Source of the DNA: Flavobacterium magnum
Lineage (GTDB): Bacteria; Bacteroidota; Bacteroidia; Flavobacteriales; Flavobacteriaceae
NCBI RefSeq assembly: GCF_003055625.1
Contig: NZ_CP028811.1
Location: forward strand, 558,001 to 622,000
Length of the DNA: 64,000 bases
Reading direction: 5' to 3'
The position numbers were made by a program, and so were the translations under genes. This document shows positions 43,059 through 51,746 of this stretch, piece after piece (positions within the stretch are counted from its first letter, which is position 1; each line of letters opens with the position of its first letter). Below the pieces are notes generated by a model that did not search any database, was not told where the DNA came from, and saw nothing but the letters and a program-made list of their open reading frames with translations.

Positions 43059-44108
43059 ATGAAAAGATTAATTTTAATATCCGCAGTATCCCTGGCCATC
43101 TTTGGATGTGGGAAAAAGGAAGAGCCAAAGACCGCACCGAAGCCGGACGCCAAGCCCGAAGAAGTGCTGGTGGCCGTCACTACCGTAAAAGATACCGTGT
43201 TCACGCATTATCTCGAAATACAGGGAAATGTCGACACCCAGCAAAACGTTACCATCCAGCCTGAAATGTCAGGGACCCTGGTGACGCTGAACGCCAAGGC
43301 GGGCCAGCGCGTGTCCAAAGGGCAGGTTTTGGGACGGGTTGACGATGCCGGAATCGGGCAACAGGTCGCTCAGTTGCAGACGCAGTACGAATTGGCAAAA
43401 ACCACTTTCGAAAGGCAGAAACGTCTTTGGGACCAGAAAATCGGTTCTGAAATCCAGTTCCTCCAGGCACAGACACAAATGATCAGTGCGGAGAAAATGG
43501 TAAACCAGGTCAAGGCGCAATTGTCGAAAACACTGATTAAAGCGCCGTTTTCCGGAACTATTGACGAAGTATTCGTGGAACGTGGCGAAGTGGTTGCGCC
43601 CAGCCAAAAAGGGCTGATGCGGGTTGTCAACCTGAGCAACCTGTACGTTTCAACTACCGTTCCGGAAAGTTACGTGGGCAAGGTTAAAGTGGGGACCCCC
43701 GTGGATGTGGAAATCAATTCCATCGGGAAAACCTATTCAGGAAAAATACGCCAGGTCGCCAGCAGCATCAATCCGGACAACCGGAGCTTCGGAGTAGAGG
43801 TAACCATCCCGAATCCGGACAATTTGCTGCGCCCTAACCAGGTCGCCAAACTGAAAATCATTGATTATACCAATAAGAAAGCATTGGTCGTCCCGACGAA
43901 CGTCATACAGTCGGACGGACAGAAGAACCAATTCGTATTTGTCGTTTCGGACAGCAACGGAAAAACCGGTACTGCGAAGAAAGCAATTGTAAAAACAGGG
44001 CAGTCCGCAGGCAATTTTACTGAAATCTTAAGTGGCCTGAATGCTCAGGACATCATCGTTACAGAAGGCTCAAACACCATTTCCGAAGGAATGAAGGTGA
44101 ATTTCTAA
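43059..44108 (+). CDS. RND efflux periplasmic adaptor (membrane fusion protein)
   Basis: 349 residues, a lipoprotein with lipobox AIFGC (C17). HlyD/AcrA-type order: beta-barrel start VEIQGNVDT-like strand, a lipoyl half-motif (QPEMSGTLVTLNAKAGQRVSKGQVLGRVDD), an alpha hairpin around residues 105-150, the second lipoyl half (LIKAPFSGTIDEVFVERGEVV), then beta-barrel and membrane-proximal domains. It bridges the TolC-like channel and the RND pump. Seventy-seven nt separate it from the pump gene. Confidence 0.93.
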   Translation: MKRLILISAVSLAIFGCGKKEEPKTAPKPDAKPEEVLVAVTTVKDTVFTHYLEIQGNVDTQQNVTIQPEMSGTLVTLNAKAGQRVSKGQVLGRVDDAGIGQQVAQLQTQYELAKTTFERQKRLWDQKIGSEIQFLQAQTQMISAEKMVNQVKAQLSKTLIKAPFSGTIDEVFVERGEVVAPSQKGLMRVVNLSNLYVSTTVPESYVGKVKVGTPVDVEINSIGKTYSGKIRQVASSINPDNRSFGVEVTIPNPDNLLRPNQVAKLKIIDYTNKKALVVPTNVIQSDGQKNQFVFVVSDSNGKTGTAKKAIVKTGQSAGNFTEILSGLNAQDIIVTEGSNTISEGMKVNF

Positions 44109-44141
44109 ATCAGTTTCCGGCGCATGGCATACAGTAGGAAA

Positions 44142-44180
44142 ACTGCAAGCCATAAGCTGCAAACGGTCAACTAACAACTT
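44142..44180 (+). promoter_or_regulatory. Heptamer-periodic sequence directly before the RND pump gene
   Basis: Five consecutive degenerate heptamers (ACTGCAA, GCCATAA, GCTGCAA, ACGGTCA, ACTAACA) end 5 nt before the ATG at 44186. Similar arrays precede leuS and frr. Confidence 0.35.
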
Positions 44181-44185
44181 ACATC

Positions 44186-47100
44186 ATGAGTCAAAAAAAA
44201 CATGAATTCAGCATATCGAGCTGGGCGGTCGACAACCGCGTGACGGTATATATCTTTACGATACTGATCACCATTACGGGCATTATCGCTTACATCACGA
44301 TGCCGCGTGAGGACTTTCCGGAAGTCATAGAAAACAAGATTTACATTTCTTCGGTATTTCCGGGTAACTCGGCTGAGGATGTAGAAAAACTGATTATCAA
44401 GCCGCTCGAAAAGGAAATCAAGAACATCAGCGGCGTCAACAAAATCACCTCTTCCTCATTGCAGGACTATGGGATGATTATCGTCGAATTTGATGACGAC
44501 GTGACGATCGAACAGGCAAAGGAGAAAACCAAGGACAAGGTGGATCTGGTCAAAGCCGATACCGACTGGCCGAATCTCGACAACGGCAGTAAAGTGGAAC
44601 CGAGTGTTTTTGACCTCAACATTTCCGAAGAAGTGCCGATCCTGAACATCAACCTTCAGGGAAATTATACGACACAGCAACTCAATGACTACGGGAAACT
44701 TATCGAAGATGATCTCGAAGAAATATCGGAAGTAAAGGATGTTGTCATTTTAGGTGTTGATGACAAAGAGGTCGAAATTGCCGTAGACATCTTCAAGATG
44801 ACGGCGGCGCAGGTCACTTTTGACGACATCCAGAATGCCGTACGCGCCGAAAATACCACGCTTTCCGCAGGGAATCTCGTGTCGCAGGGGTCGCGCAACA
44901 ACATCAGGATTATCGGCGAGATCAAAGATCCGAAAGAGCTCGAAAACGTCATCGTAAAATCGAACGGCGGTACGGTATACCTCAAGGATGTCGCCCAGGT
45001 CAGTTTTAAGGAAGCGGAAAAAACGACTTATGCCCGTGAGAGCGGCAAGGAAGTGGTGATGCTCAACGTGAAGAAGCGCTCGAATACAAACATGATTTCG
45101 GCGATTGACCAGGTTAAGGAGCGTTTGGAAAAAGCCAGAAAAACCTACCTTCCCGCTGACCTTCAGATCAACCTCACCAACGACCAGTCTTCGCGTGTGG
45201 AGCATCAGGTTGACGAACTCTCGAACCACATCATTTTCGGGATCATCCTGGTAATGATCGTACTGATGTTTACCATGGGATTGCGCAACTCACTGTTTGT
45301 AGGGGCAGCAATTCCGCTTTCGATGATGATTGCATTTACGATCCTTTCCGCGTCGGGACTGACACTCAATACCATGGTGCTGTTTGGTCTGGTCATGGGT
45401 CTTGGTATGCTCGTGGATGACGGTATCGTGGTCGTCGACAACGTTTTTGCCAACATGAAAAAAGGCATGGACCGTTACCATGCGTCGAAAATCGGTATCG
45501 GGGAAATCGCCTGGCCTGTAATTTCATCGACTGCCACTACGCTGATGGCGTTCCTCCCGTTCCTGCTATGGCCGGGCACAATGGGTAAGTTCATGCGTTA
45601 CTTCCCCATCACGCTCACGGTTACACTGACCGGATCGCTGTTTGTGGCGATGATCATCAATGCGGCCATGACAGGCGGTTCGATGGATATCGAGGACAAG
45701 AACGTGAGTAAAAAATCGGCTAAGAAATATTCCATCATCTTTACCATCATCGCCGTAATATTTGTGGTGTTGGGTAACATGAACGATTCGAAACTCATGC
45801 GCGGGATCGGGCACCTTTCCATTATTGCCTTTGTGTTGATGTGGCTCTACCGCGTCCGGATGTACAAATGGACACAGGACTTCCAGCACAGTTTTTTCCC
45901 GAGGATGGAAGAGCGATACAAGCGTTTCCTGGCGCGCATCCTTCACGGACGCACTGCATGGCTGGCTTTGCTCGGAATCATCGGGATGCTGATATTCTCG
46001 TTTATGCTTTTGGGTATCTTCCCAAGGAAGGTCTTGTTCTTCCCGGACAACATCCCGAATCAGGTCATTGCCTACATCGAATACCCGCAGGGAACCGATA
46101 TCAACAAGACCAATAAGGCGACGGAATTCGTTGAAAAACAGGTCATCGGCATCATGAAGAAATATGTCGACCCGAAAACCAAGGAAAATTTCCTTGCCGA
46201 ATCAGTAGTATCCCAGGTGGGTGTCGGCGCCGGAAATGCCAATGTCGATGCCGGTTCGCAGGCCGAAACCCCACACAAGGGGAAGGTAACTGTGAACTTC
46301 CGTGAATTTAAATTCAGGCGCGGGATCAATACGGCAGACATCCTGGAAGAAATCCGTGCCAAGGTAAAAGGCATTCCGGGCGCTACCGTCACCGTTGAAA
46401 AAGACGCAGCAGGGCCGCCATCAGGATACCCGATCAGTGTGCAGCTTACCGGACTGGACTATGAGCAGATGCTCAAGGAGGCTGACAGGATGATCGCGTA
46501 CATCAATTCGAAGAACATACCCGGTATCGAGCGCCTTCAGGTAGACGTCAATAAGGAGAGCCCGGAGCTCGAAGTTAAGGTAGACCGCGTCAATGCCGGA
46601 AGCCTGGGTGTCTCAACCGGCCAACTGGGGTATAACCTACGCCGCTCGGTATATGGGCAGGAAATCTCGACCTATAAGGAAGGCGATGACGATTACAATA
46701 TCGTCATGCGGATGCAGGAAGACCAGCGCAAGGATGAAAGTGTGCTTTTCAACCAGTCACTGACGTTCCGCAACCAGACCGGACAGATGCAGCAGGTGCC
46801 TATTTCAGGGGTGTCATCGACACGCAAAACGGAAACCTACAATATGATCAAGCGCAAGAACCAGAAGCGCATCATGACGATTTATTCAAACGTGCTGACC
46901 GGTTACAACGCCGATGAGATTTCGAAACAAATCGCTGCGGAACTCAACACTTACCAACTCCCGAAAAACGTAACCTATTCGTTCTCCGGCGAGCAGGAAG
47001 AGCAGGGCAAAAACCAAAGCTTCCTGATGTATGCACTGTTCCTGGCTTTATCGGGCATCATGATTATCATTGTACTGCAGTTCAATTCGGTGTCGAAAAC

Positions 47101-47650
47101 AGTGGTTATCCTGTTCACCGTTTTGCTGAGTTTCAGCGGGGTATTCTACGGTTATGTGATTGCCAACATGGATTTCGTAATCCTGATGACGATGATGGGC
47201 ATCATATCGCTTGCGGGGATTGTGGTGAAAAACGGGATCGTGTTGATGGACTTCTTCGTGCTGCTCCTCGATGAAAAAGTACATCAAAAAGGCCTGAAGG
47301 AGCACGACGACCTTTCGATGGAGGAGATCAAGGAGGTGATTATCGAATCCGGAAAATCGAGGCTTCGCCCGGTATTGCTGACCGCTTTGACGGCAGTTTT
47401 GGGTCTGATTCCGCTGGCCATCGGTTTGAACTTCGACTTCTTTTCGCTGATTACCGATTTGAACCCGCACATTTTCATAGGAGGGGATAACGTGATTTTC
47501 TGGGGGCCATTGGCATGGACGATTATTTTCGGACTGACCTACGCCACCGTACTGACGTTGATTATGGTGCCCGTGATGTTTTACCTTGTAAAAAACACCA
47601 AGCACTGGCTGCGCGACCGCAAGAGAAAACGCTTGGAAGCCGCCGAATAA
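44186..47650 (+). CDS. RND-family multidrug efflux permease (AcrB-like)
   Basis: 1154 residues, a little longer than E. coli AcrB. Topology: N-terminal helix (VYIFTILITITGIIAY), porter loop, then the helix block with GLVMGLGMLVDDGIVVVDNVF, which has the paired aspartates of the proton relay. A second porter loop and a second helix block with MGIISLAGIVVKNGIVLMDF follow. The C-terminus is hydrophilic and basic. It exports hydrophobic or amphipathic compounds using the proton gradient. Last gene of the tetR-tolC-adaptor-RND operon. An extra cytoplasmic-type stretch (DIEDKNVSKKSAKKYS...) sits near residue 510. Confidence 0.95.
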   Translation: MSQKKHEFSISSWAVDNRVTVYIFTILITITGIIAYITMPREDFPEVIENKIYISSVFPGNSAEDVEKLIIKPLEKEIKNISGVNKITSSSLQDYGMIIVEFDDDVTIEQAKEKTKDKVDLVKADTDWPNLDNGSKVEPSVFDLNISEEVPILNINLQGNYTTQQLNDYGKLIEDDLEEISEVKDVVILGVDDKEVEIAVDIFKMTAAQVTFDDIQNAVRAENTTLSAGNLVSQGSRNNIRIIGEIKDPKELENVIVKSNGGTVYLKDVAQVSFKEAEKTTYARESGKEVVMLNVKKRSNTNMISAIDQVKERLEKARKTYLPADLQINLTNDQSSRVEHQVDELSNHIIFGIILVMIVLMFTMGLRNSLFVGAAIPLSMMIAFTILSASGLTLNTMVLFGLVMGLGMLVDDGIVVVDNVFANMKKGMDRYHASKIGIGEIAWPVISSTATTLMAFLPFLLWPGTMGKFMRYFPITLTVTLTGSLFVAMIINAAMTGGSMDIEDKNVSKKSAKKYSIIFTIIAVIFVVLGNMNDSKLMRGIGHLSIIAFVLMWLYRVRMYKWTQDFQHSFFPRMEERYKRFLARILHGRTAWLALLGIIGMLIFSFMLLGIFPRKVLFFPDNIPNQVIAYIEYPQGTDINKTNKATEFVEKQVIGIMKKYVDPKTKENFLAESVVSQVGVGAGNANVDAGSQAETPHKGKVTVNFREFKFRRGINTADILEEIRAKVKGIPGATVTVEKDAAGPPSGYPISVQLTGLDYEQMLKEADRMIAYINSKNIPGIERLQVDVNKESPELEVKVDRVNAGSLGVSTGQLGYNLRRSVYGQEISTYKEGDDDYNIVMRMQEDQRKDESVLFNQSLTFRNQTGQMQQVPISGVSSTRKTETYNMIKRKNQKRIMTIYSNVLTGYNADEISKQIAAELNTYQLPKNVTYSFSGEQEEQGKNQSFLMYALFLALSGIMIIIVLQFNSVSKTVVILFTVLLSFSGVFYGYVIANMDFVILMTMMGIISLAGIVVKNGIVLMDFFVLLLDEKVHQKGLKEHDDLSMEEIKEVIIESGKSRLRPVLLTALTAVLGLIPLAIGLNFDFFSLITDLNPHIFIGGDNVIFWGPLAWTIIFGLTYATVLTLIMVPVMFYLVKNTKHWLRDRKRKRLEAAE

Positions 47651-47665
47651 TAGCTTGTAAGCAGC

Positions 47666-47719
47666 GATCCGCTTCTGTGTATCAGGATAATGCCTAACGA
47701 CATTACATAGAAGCGGATC
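47666..47719. repeat. Long inverted repeat after the RND pump gene
   Basis: GATCCGCTTCTGTGTA (47666-47681) and TACATAGAAGCGGATC (47704-47719) pair at 15 of 16 positions, the odd one being a G-T. The 22-nt loop contains a small AGG/CCT stem. No T-run follows, so it is not a classical terminator; a real one lies 10 nt further on. Confidence 0.5.
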
Positions 47720-47728
47720 TAAACCCAT

Positions 47729-47770
47729 AAAAAAAACCGTCCCGTTATGATTAACGGGACGGTTTTTTTA
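47729..47770. terminator. Strong bidirectional terminator between RND pump and MORN gene
   Basis: An 18-bp near-perfect stem (core CCGTCCCGTTA / TAACGGGACGG) with A-run on the left and T-run on the right serves both convergent genes. Confidence 0.92.
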
Positions 47771-47787
47771 TTAATGAATGTAAAAGC

Positions 47788-48135
47788 TTAATTCCTGTTT
47801 ACAATGGCTTCCTGTTTCCAGTTTTTTACCGACGCCACGCGGCTGTCAGAATAATCCACTTCGCTAAGCGCACCGTCATTCCAGAAAAACCATTTTCCGG
47901 TTTTCGCGCCGTCAGTATACTCGCCGATAGCGGTCTTGTTGCCGTTTTCGTCGTAAGAAATCCATTTTCCATGAACCTTGCCGTCTTTGTAAAACCCTTC
48001 CTGGCTTACTTTACCGTTGGCATAGTAATAGGTAGACTTTACCATTTGTCCGACAATCTCATTTTTAGGTTCGGTATGTTGTGCAAAAATCACTCCTGAA
48101 ATCAGCAATGCTCCTGTCAATAGTATCTTTTTCAT
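47788..48135 (-). CDS. Secreted MORN-type repeat protein
   Basis: 115 residues with a signal peptide (KKILLTGALLISGVIFAQ) and three MORN-like repeats (YYYANGKVSQEGFYKDGKVHGKW, SYDENGNKTAIGEYTDGAKTGKW, FFWNDGALSEVDYSD). These are often called toxin-antitoxin YwqK-family antitoxins, but there is no partner toxin and the export signal argues against that role here. It is probably an exported scaffold-like protein of unknown function. Confidence 0.78.
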   Translation of the reverse strand: MKKILLTGALLISGVIFAQHTEPKNEIVGQMVKSTYYYANGKVSQEGFYKDGKVHGKWISYDENGNKTAIGEYTDGAKTGKWFFWNDGALSEVDYSDSRVASVKNWKQEAIVNRN

Positions 48136-48249
48136 AATTCTGGGGTTTTAGTCAATTAATAATTACATAACAAATATAAAAATTACTTTACACTAAAAAA
48201 ACTTTCGCTTAACAATTTGGTAACATTGATTAAAAACTTAACATTGGAA

Positions 48250-48280
48250 TAAAAAAAAGCCTGTATTTTCATACAGGCTC
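48250..48280 (-). terminator. Terminator after the TlpA-like gene
   Basis: On the minus strand AGCCTGTA pairs with TACAGGCT around a TGAAAA loop, followed by eight Ts. Confidence 0.85.
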
Positions 48281-48301
48281 ATTATCAATATCATAGTAAA
48301 A

Positions 48302-49297
48302 TTACTTCAGCAATCCGTCAAGCTGCGCTTCCAGCGCCGGATCAGATGGCCTTGCAGCGTCAGCATCGACTACTTTGCCCTGTGGGTCAATAAGGATAAA
48401 CCTCGGAATCGAATTGATACTATAAGCCATCACAAAATCAGAGGCCCAGTTTTTATCTGCGATCAACTGGATGCCGCCCAGACTTTTCTCAGTGATCATC
48501 TTTTTCCACTTCTCGTAATCCTTTTTTTCATCGACTGAAAGACTTACGAAAGCGATATTCTTTCCGTGGTATTTCTCTTCCACTTTCTGCAAAAACGGAA
48601 TCTCACGACGGCATGGCCCACACCAGGTCGCCCAAACATCGATATAAACATATTTGCCCCTCAAATCTTCCAGTTTCGTCTTGCCGCCTGCAAAGTTTTC
48701 ATACTCAAACGATGGAGAGACACTTCCGGTCAGTTTGTCTTTCATTGCCTTTTGTGCGGCGGCTTCGGCTGCCTGGGCGGCGATAGCGTCCTGCTCTTCC
48801 TTGATCGCTTTCTCGATGGTCGCTTTGAAATCCGGATCAAGCCCTTTGGCTTTTAAGTTTTCTGCAATTTTAGCGTGATGCGACGCAATTGCCTTATTGA
48901 AATCTTCCTGGCTCTTGATCGACGCCATATTGGTCTGCATTTCTTCTTCCATCAGGGTCTTTTTGGCCAGGAAGTTATTCTCCTGAGCTCCTTTTCCCGT
49001 GTATACTATGGATTCATCAAATTGCTTCGCGTCCATGGTCAGATTCAGGTCGTAACCGGGTTTGAGGTACAATGAGGTGATTTCTTTGCCATCGCCCATT
49101 TCATACAATCCGGCCGGTGCGGCAAAAGTGGCCCGGAAAACACCGTCCTTATCAATTGCTATTTCCTTACTGAATTTCTTGTCTCCCGATATGGTAATCT
49201 TATCAGAATTGCGGTTGGCGATTTTGGCGGTAAACTTTACATCCTGCGCATAGACACCGCAAACAAACAGGAATAAAAGCATGCTAAGTTTTTTCAT
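48302..49297 (-). CDS. TlpA-like thiol:disulfide oxidoreductase with N-terminal DUF4369-like domain
   Basis: 331 residues with a signal peptide (KKLSMLLFLFVCGVYAQ). The N-terminal ~110 residues are a beta-rich DUF4369-type domain. An alanine/glutamate-rich helical linker (about 130-190) follows, then an AhpC/TSA-TlpA thioredoxin domain with the active site WATWCGPCRREIPFL near residue 225. It is an exported reductase of disulfides, possibly for cytochrome or envelope proteins. The conserved proline loop NSIPRFILIDPQGKVV is present. A single gene between terminators, divergent from aspS. Confidence 0.88.
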   Translation of the reverse strand: MKKLSMLLFLFVCGVYAQDVKFTAKIANRNSDKITISGDKKFSKEIAIDKDGVFRATFAAPAGLYEMGDGKEITSLYLKPGYDLNLTMDAKQFDESIVYTGKGAQENNFLAKKTLMEEEMQTNMASIKSQEDFNKAIASHHAKIAENLKAKGLDPDFKATIEKAIKEEQDAIAAQAAEAAAQKAMKDKLTGSVSPSFEYENFAGGKTKLEDLRGKYVYIDVWATWCGPCRREIPFLQKVEEKYHGKNIAFVSLSVDEKKDYEKWKKMITEKSLGGIQLIADKNWASDFVMAYSINSIPRFILIDPQGKVVDADAARPSDPALEAQLDGLLK

Positions 49298-49432
49298 AAG
49301 TAGTGGTTTTGATTTTTGTCTCCCAAATATAGGATTTTTATTTTAAGATTGACTGTCCGGCATCCGCAGAAATCGGACCGCATTATCCTAAACTTCCGAG
49401 TGATTACCTTCCTGAATTTTGCGCATTTTTAC

Positions 49433-49440
49433 TACTTTTG
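49433..49440 (+). promoter_or_regulatory. -7 promoter element of aspS
   Basis: TACTTTTG lies 19 nt before the preferred aspS start at 49460. The in-frame ATG at 49316 would be upstream of this promoter. Confidence 0.5.
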
Positions 49441-49459
49441 CATCTCAAATTTTTCAGAT

Positions 49460-51205
49460 ATGTACAGAAGCCACAATTGCGGTGAACTCAACGCCTCACA
49501 CATCAATACAGAAGTCACCCTCGCCGGATGGGTCCAGAAATCCCGCGACAAAGGATTCATGAACTGGGTCGACCTGCGCGACCGTTATGGCGTTACCCAA
49601 TTGGTATTCGATGAAAGCCGCACCGACAAAGCCGTTTTCGAACTGGCAAAAACCCTTGGCCGCGAATTTGTAATCCAGGCCAAAGGCACCGTTATTGAGC
49701 GGGAAGCCAAAAACAAGAACATGGCTACCGGTGACATCGAGATTTTAGTTTCTGAACTTAATATATTAAATGCTGCCTTGCTCCCTCCGTTCACCATCGA
49801 GGACGAAACCGACGGCGGCGAGGAGCTTCGCATGAAATACCGCTACCTTGACATCAGGAGAAATCCTGTGAAGAACGCTTTGTTGTTCCGTCATAAAGTG
49901 GCGATGGAAGTACGTAAATTCCTGTCAGATCAGGATTTCTGCGAGGTGGAAACGCCTTATTTAATCAAATCCACGCCGGAAGGCGCACGCGATTTCGTCG
50001 TGCCGAGCCGCATGAACGCCGGACAATTTTATGCCCTGCCACAATCACCACAAACCTTCAAGCAATTGTTGATGGTGGGCGGCATGGACAAATATTTCCA
50101 GATTGTAAAATGTTTCCGTGATGAGGATCTGCGTGCCGACCGTCAGCCGGAATTTACGCAGATCGACTGTGAAATGGCATTCGTAGAGCAGGAAGATATC
50201 TTAAATGTTTTCGAAGGATTGACACGCCACCTCCTGAAAGAGCTCAAAGGTATCGAAGTCGAGAAATTCCCTCGTATGACTTACGATCATGCAATGAAAA
50301 CCTACGGTAACGACAAGCCGGACATCCGTTTCGGGATGGAATTCGGGGAATTGAATGCCGTGGCACAACATAAGGATTTCGGCGTATTCAATTCCGCCGA
50401 GCTCGTCGTTGGGATTGCCGCCCCAAAATGTGGCGAGATGACCCGCAAGGAAATCGACGCGCTGATTGAATGGGTAAAACGCCCGCAAATAGGCGCGAGC
50501 GGAATGGTCTATGTAAAATGCAATGAAGACGGCACGTATAAATCTTCCGTAGACAAATTCTACGATCAGGAAGATCTTCAACAATGGGCAGCAGTAACAG
50601 GCGCCAAAGCCGGCGACATGATTTTTGTGCTTTCGGGCCCGGCTGATAAGACAAGGACACAACTGAGCGCGCTGCGTATGGAACTCGCCACGAGGTTAGG
50701 ACTTAGAAATCCTGAAGTATTTGCACCGCTTTGGGTGGTCGATTTTCCTTTATTGGAAAAAGATGAAGACGGCAACCGCTGGCACGCCATGCACCACCCG
50801 TTTACGTCACCGAAACCCGAAGACATGGCGCTGCTGGAGACCGATCCGGGTAAAGTACGCGCCAACGCTTACGATATGGTATTGAACGGAAACGAAATTG
50901 GTGGTGGTTCGATCAGGATACACGACAAGGCGACACAGCAGTTGATGTTCAAATATCTGGGTTTCAACGAAGAAGAAGCCCGCAACCAGTTTGGTTTTCT
51001 GATGGATGCCTTCCAGTTTGGCGCGCCACCGCACGGCGGATTGGCGTTCGGACTCGACCGTTTGGTCGCGATTCTCGGCGGACAGGAAACGATCCGTGAT
51101 TTCATCGCGTTCCCGAAAAACAACTCCGGCCGCGACGTGATGATCGATGCGCCATCGGCAATCGACGGTAAGCAGTTGGAAGAGCTCAGCATCGCCCTGA
51201 AATAA
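49460..51205 (+). CDS. aspS: Aspartate-tRNA ligase
   Basis: 581 residues from 49460 ([32 protein letters not shown]). Class II synthetase: N-terminal OB-fold anticodon-binding domain, then motif 1/2 region with RYLDIRRNP and [21 protein letters not shown]. The bacterial insertion domain is in the middle, and motif 3, [19 protein letters not shown], is near the C-terminus. The bacterial-type length suggests an AspRS that may charge only tRNA-Asp; the discriminating status cannot be decided by eye. Confidence 0.97.
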   Translation: MYRSHNCGELNASHINTEVTLAGWVQKSRDKGFMNWVDLRDRYGVTQLVFDESRTDKAVFELAKTLGREFVIQAKGTVIEREAKNKNMATGDIEILVSELNILNAALLPPFTIEDETDGGEELRMKYRYLDIRRNPVKNALLFRHKVAMEVRKFLSDQDFCEVETPYLIKSTPEGARDFVVPSRMNAGQFYALPQSPQTFKQLLMVGGMDKYFQIVKCFRDEDLRADRQPEFTQIDCEMAFVEQEDILNVFEGLTRHLLKELKGIEVEKFPRMTYDHAMKTYGNDKPDIRFGMEFGELNAVAQHKDFGVFNSAELVVGIAAPKCGEMTRKEIDALIEWVKRPQIGASGMVYVKCNEDGTYKSSVDKFYDQEDLQQWAAVTGAKAGDMIFVLSGPADKTRTQLSALRMELATRLGLRNPEVFAPLWVVDFPLLEKDEDGNRWHAMHHPFTSPKPEDMALLETDPGKVRANAYDMVLNGNEIGGGSIRIHDKATQQLMFKYLGFNEEEARNQFGFLMDAFQFGAPPHGGLAFGLDRLVAILGGQETIRDFIAFPKNNSGRDVMIDAPSAIDGKQLEELSIALK

Positions 51206-51310
51206 GCATCCTGTCCGCATATTCGCCGACGGGACCATTTTCCGAAAACAGCGTTTTAACTTTTTTTTAATTTTTTTAACATTCGCTGATTATCATATCA
51301 TTATAAATAG

Positions 51311-51318
51311 TACATTTG
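51311..51318 (+). promoter_or_regulatory. -7 promoter element of the cold-shock gene
   Basis: TACATTTG lies 28 nt before the ATG, giving a leader of about 25 nt, much shorter than the leaders of enterobacterial cspA genes. Confidence 0.5.
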
Positions 51319-51346
51319 TTGCTTATTAATTATTTTTTATTACACA

Positions 51347-51541
51347 ATGCGTACAGGTACAGTAAAATTTTTCAATGAATCCAAAGGTTACGGATTCATT
51401 ACAGATGAAGAAACAGGAAAAGACATTTTCGTTCATGCTTCAGGACTCAAAGCGGAAGAACTTCGTGAGGGTGATAAAGTATCTTACGAAGAGGAAGAAG
51501 GAAGAAAAGGTAAAGTGGCTGCCCAGGTAACAGTCCTTTAA
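51347..51541 (+). CDS. Cold-shock domain protein
   Basis: 64 residues, one cold-shock domain. Both RNA-binding motifs are there: KGYGFI (RNP1) at 14-19 and DIFVHAS (RNP2) at 26-32. It binds single-stranded RNA or DNA, acting as an RNA chaperone. The C-terminus is unusually acidic (KVSYEEEEGRKGK). The stop codon is inside a 20-bp perfect palindrome and a terminator follows. Confidence 0.93.
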   Translation: MRTGTVKFFNESKGYGFITDEETGKDIFVHASGLKAEELREGDKVSYEEEEGRKGKVAAQVTVL

Positions 51542-51558
51542 TATATAATTATATATTA
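51539..51558. repeat. 20-bp perfect A/T palindrome at the cold-shock gene stop
   Basis: A self-complementary run of only A and T, TAATATATAA then TTATATATTA, starts with the TAA stop codon. It could cruciform in DNA or fold in the mRNA 3' end. Confidence 0.5.
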
Positions 51559-51572
51559 GTACTTCAAAGTTT

Positions 51573-51602
51573 CAGGCGCTCCGATCGGGGCGCTTTTTTT
51601 TG
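51573..51602 (+). terminator. Rho-independent terminator after the cold-shock gene
   Basis: GCGCTCCG and CGGGGCGC form the stem, followed by eight Ts. Confidence 0.85.
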
Positions 51603-51614
51603 TTGGTTTTCTTT

Positions 51615-51693
51615 GAAGCTGTTCCTGCTGTCCGCTGTATCTTTTGCCCCGCTAAAGAAACGGGACAAAAGGATGCCGCTCCCATCAGGGCTA
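51615..51693 (+). repeat. Intergenic hairpin element, copy C
   Basis: It opens GAAGCTGTTCCTGCTGTCCG, then CTGTATCTTTTGCCCCG, a loop with AAAG, CGGGACAAAAGGATG, and ends CCGCTCCCATCAGGGCTA. The conserved outer parts match copies A and B. The inner stem has G/C pairs where A and B have A/T pairs. It lies in the region that a longer bioF frame would otherwise translate. Confidence 0.72.
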
Positions 51694-51733
51694 AAAACGC
51701 CGTTTCCGCTTCCCGTTTCACTTCCAAAAACCG

Positions 51734-51741
51734 TATTTTTG
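51734..51741 (+). promoter_or_regulatory. -7 promoter element of bioF, probably near-leaderless
   Basis: TATTTTTG ends 5 nt before the ATG at 51747. Confidence 0.5.
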
Positions 51742-51746
51742 CCTCT

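Noticed and set aside
47788..48135. Antitoxin of a toxin-antitoxin pair (YwqK-like naming)
   Set aside because: Has a signal peptide, no neighbouring toxin gene; MORN repeats alone explain the match.
49316..49459. N-terminal extension of aspS
   Set aside because: Upstream of the promoter box; AspRS family sequence begins at [10 protein letters not shown].
51600..51746. N-terminal extension of bioF
   Set aside because: It is repeat element copy C plus the -7 box; BioF family sequence starts at MELPEKL.
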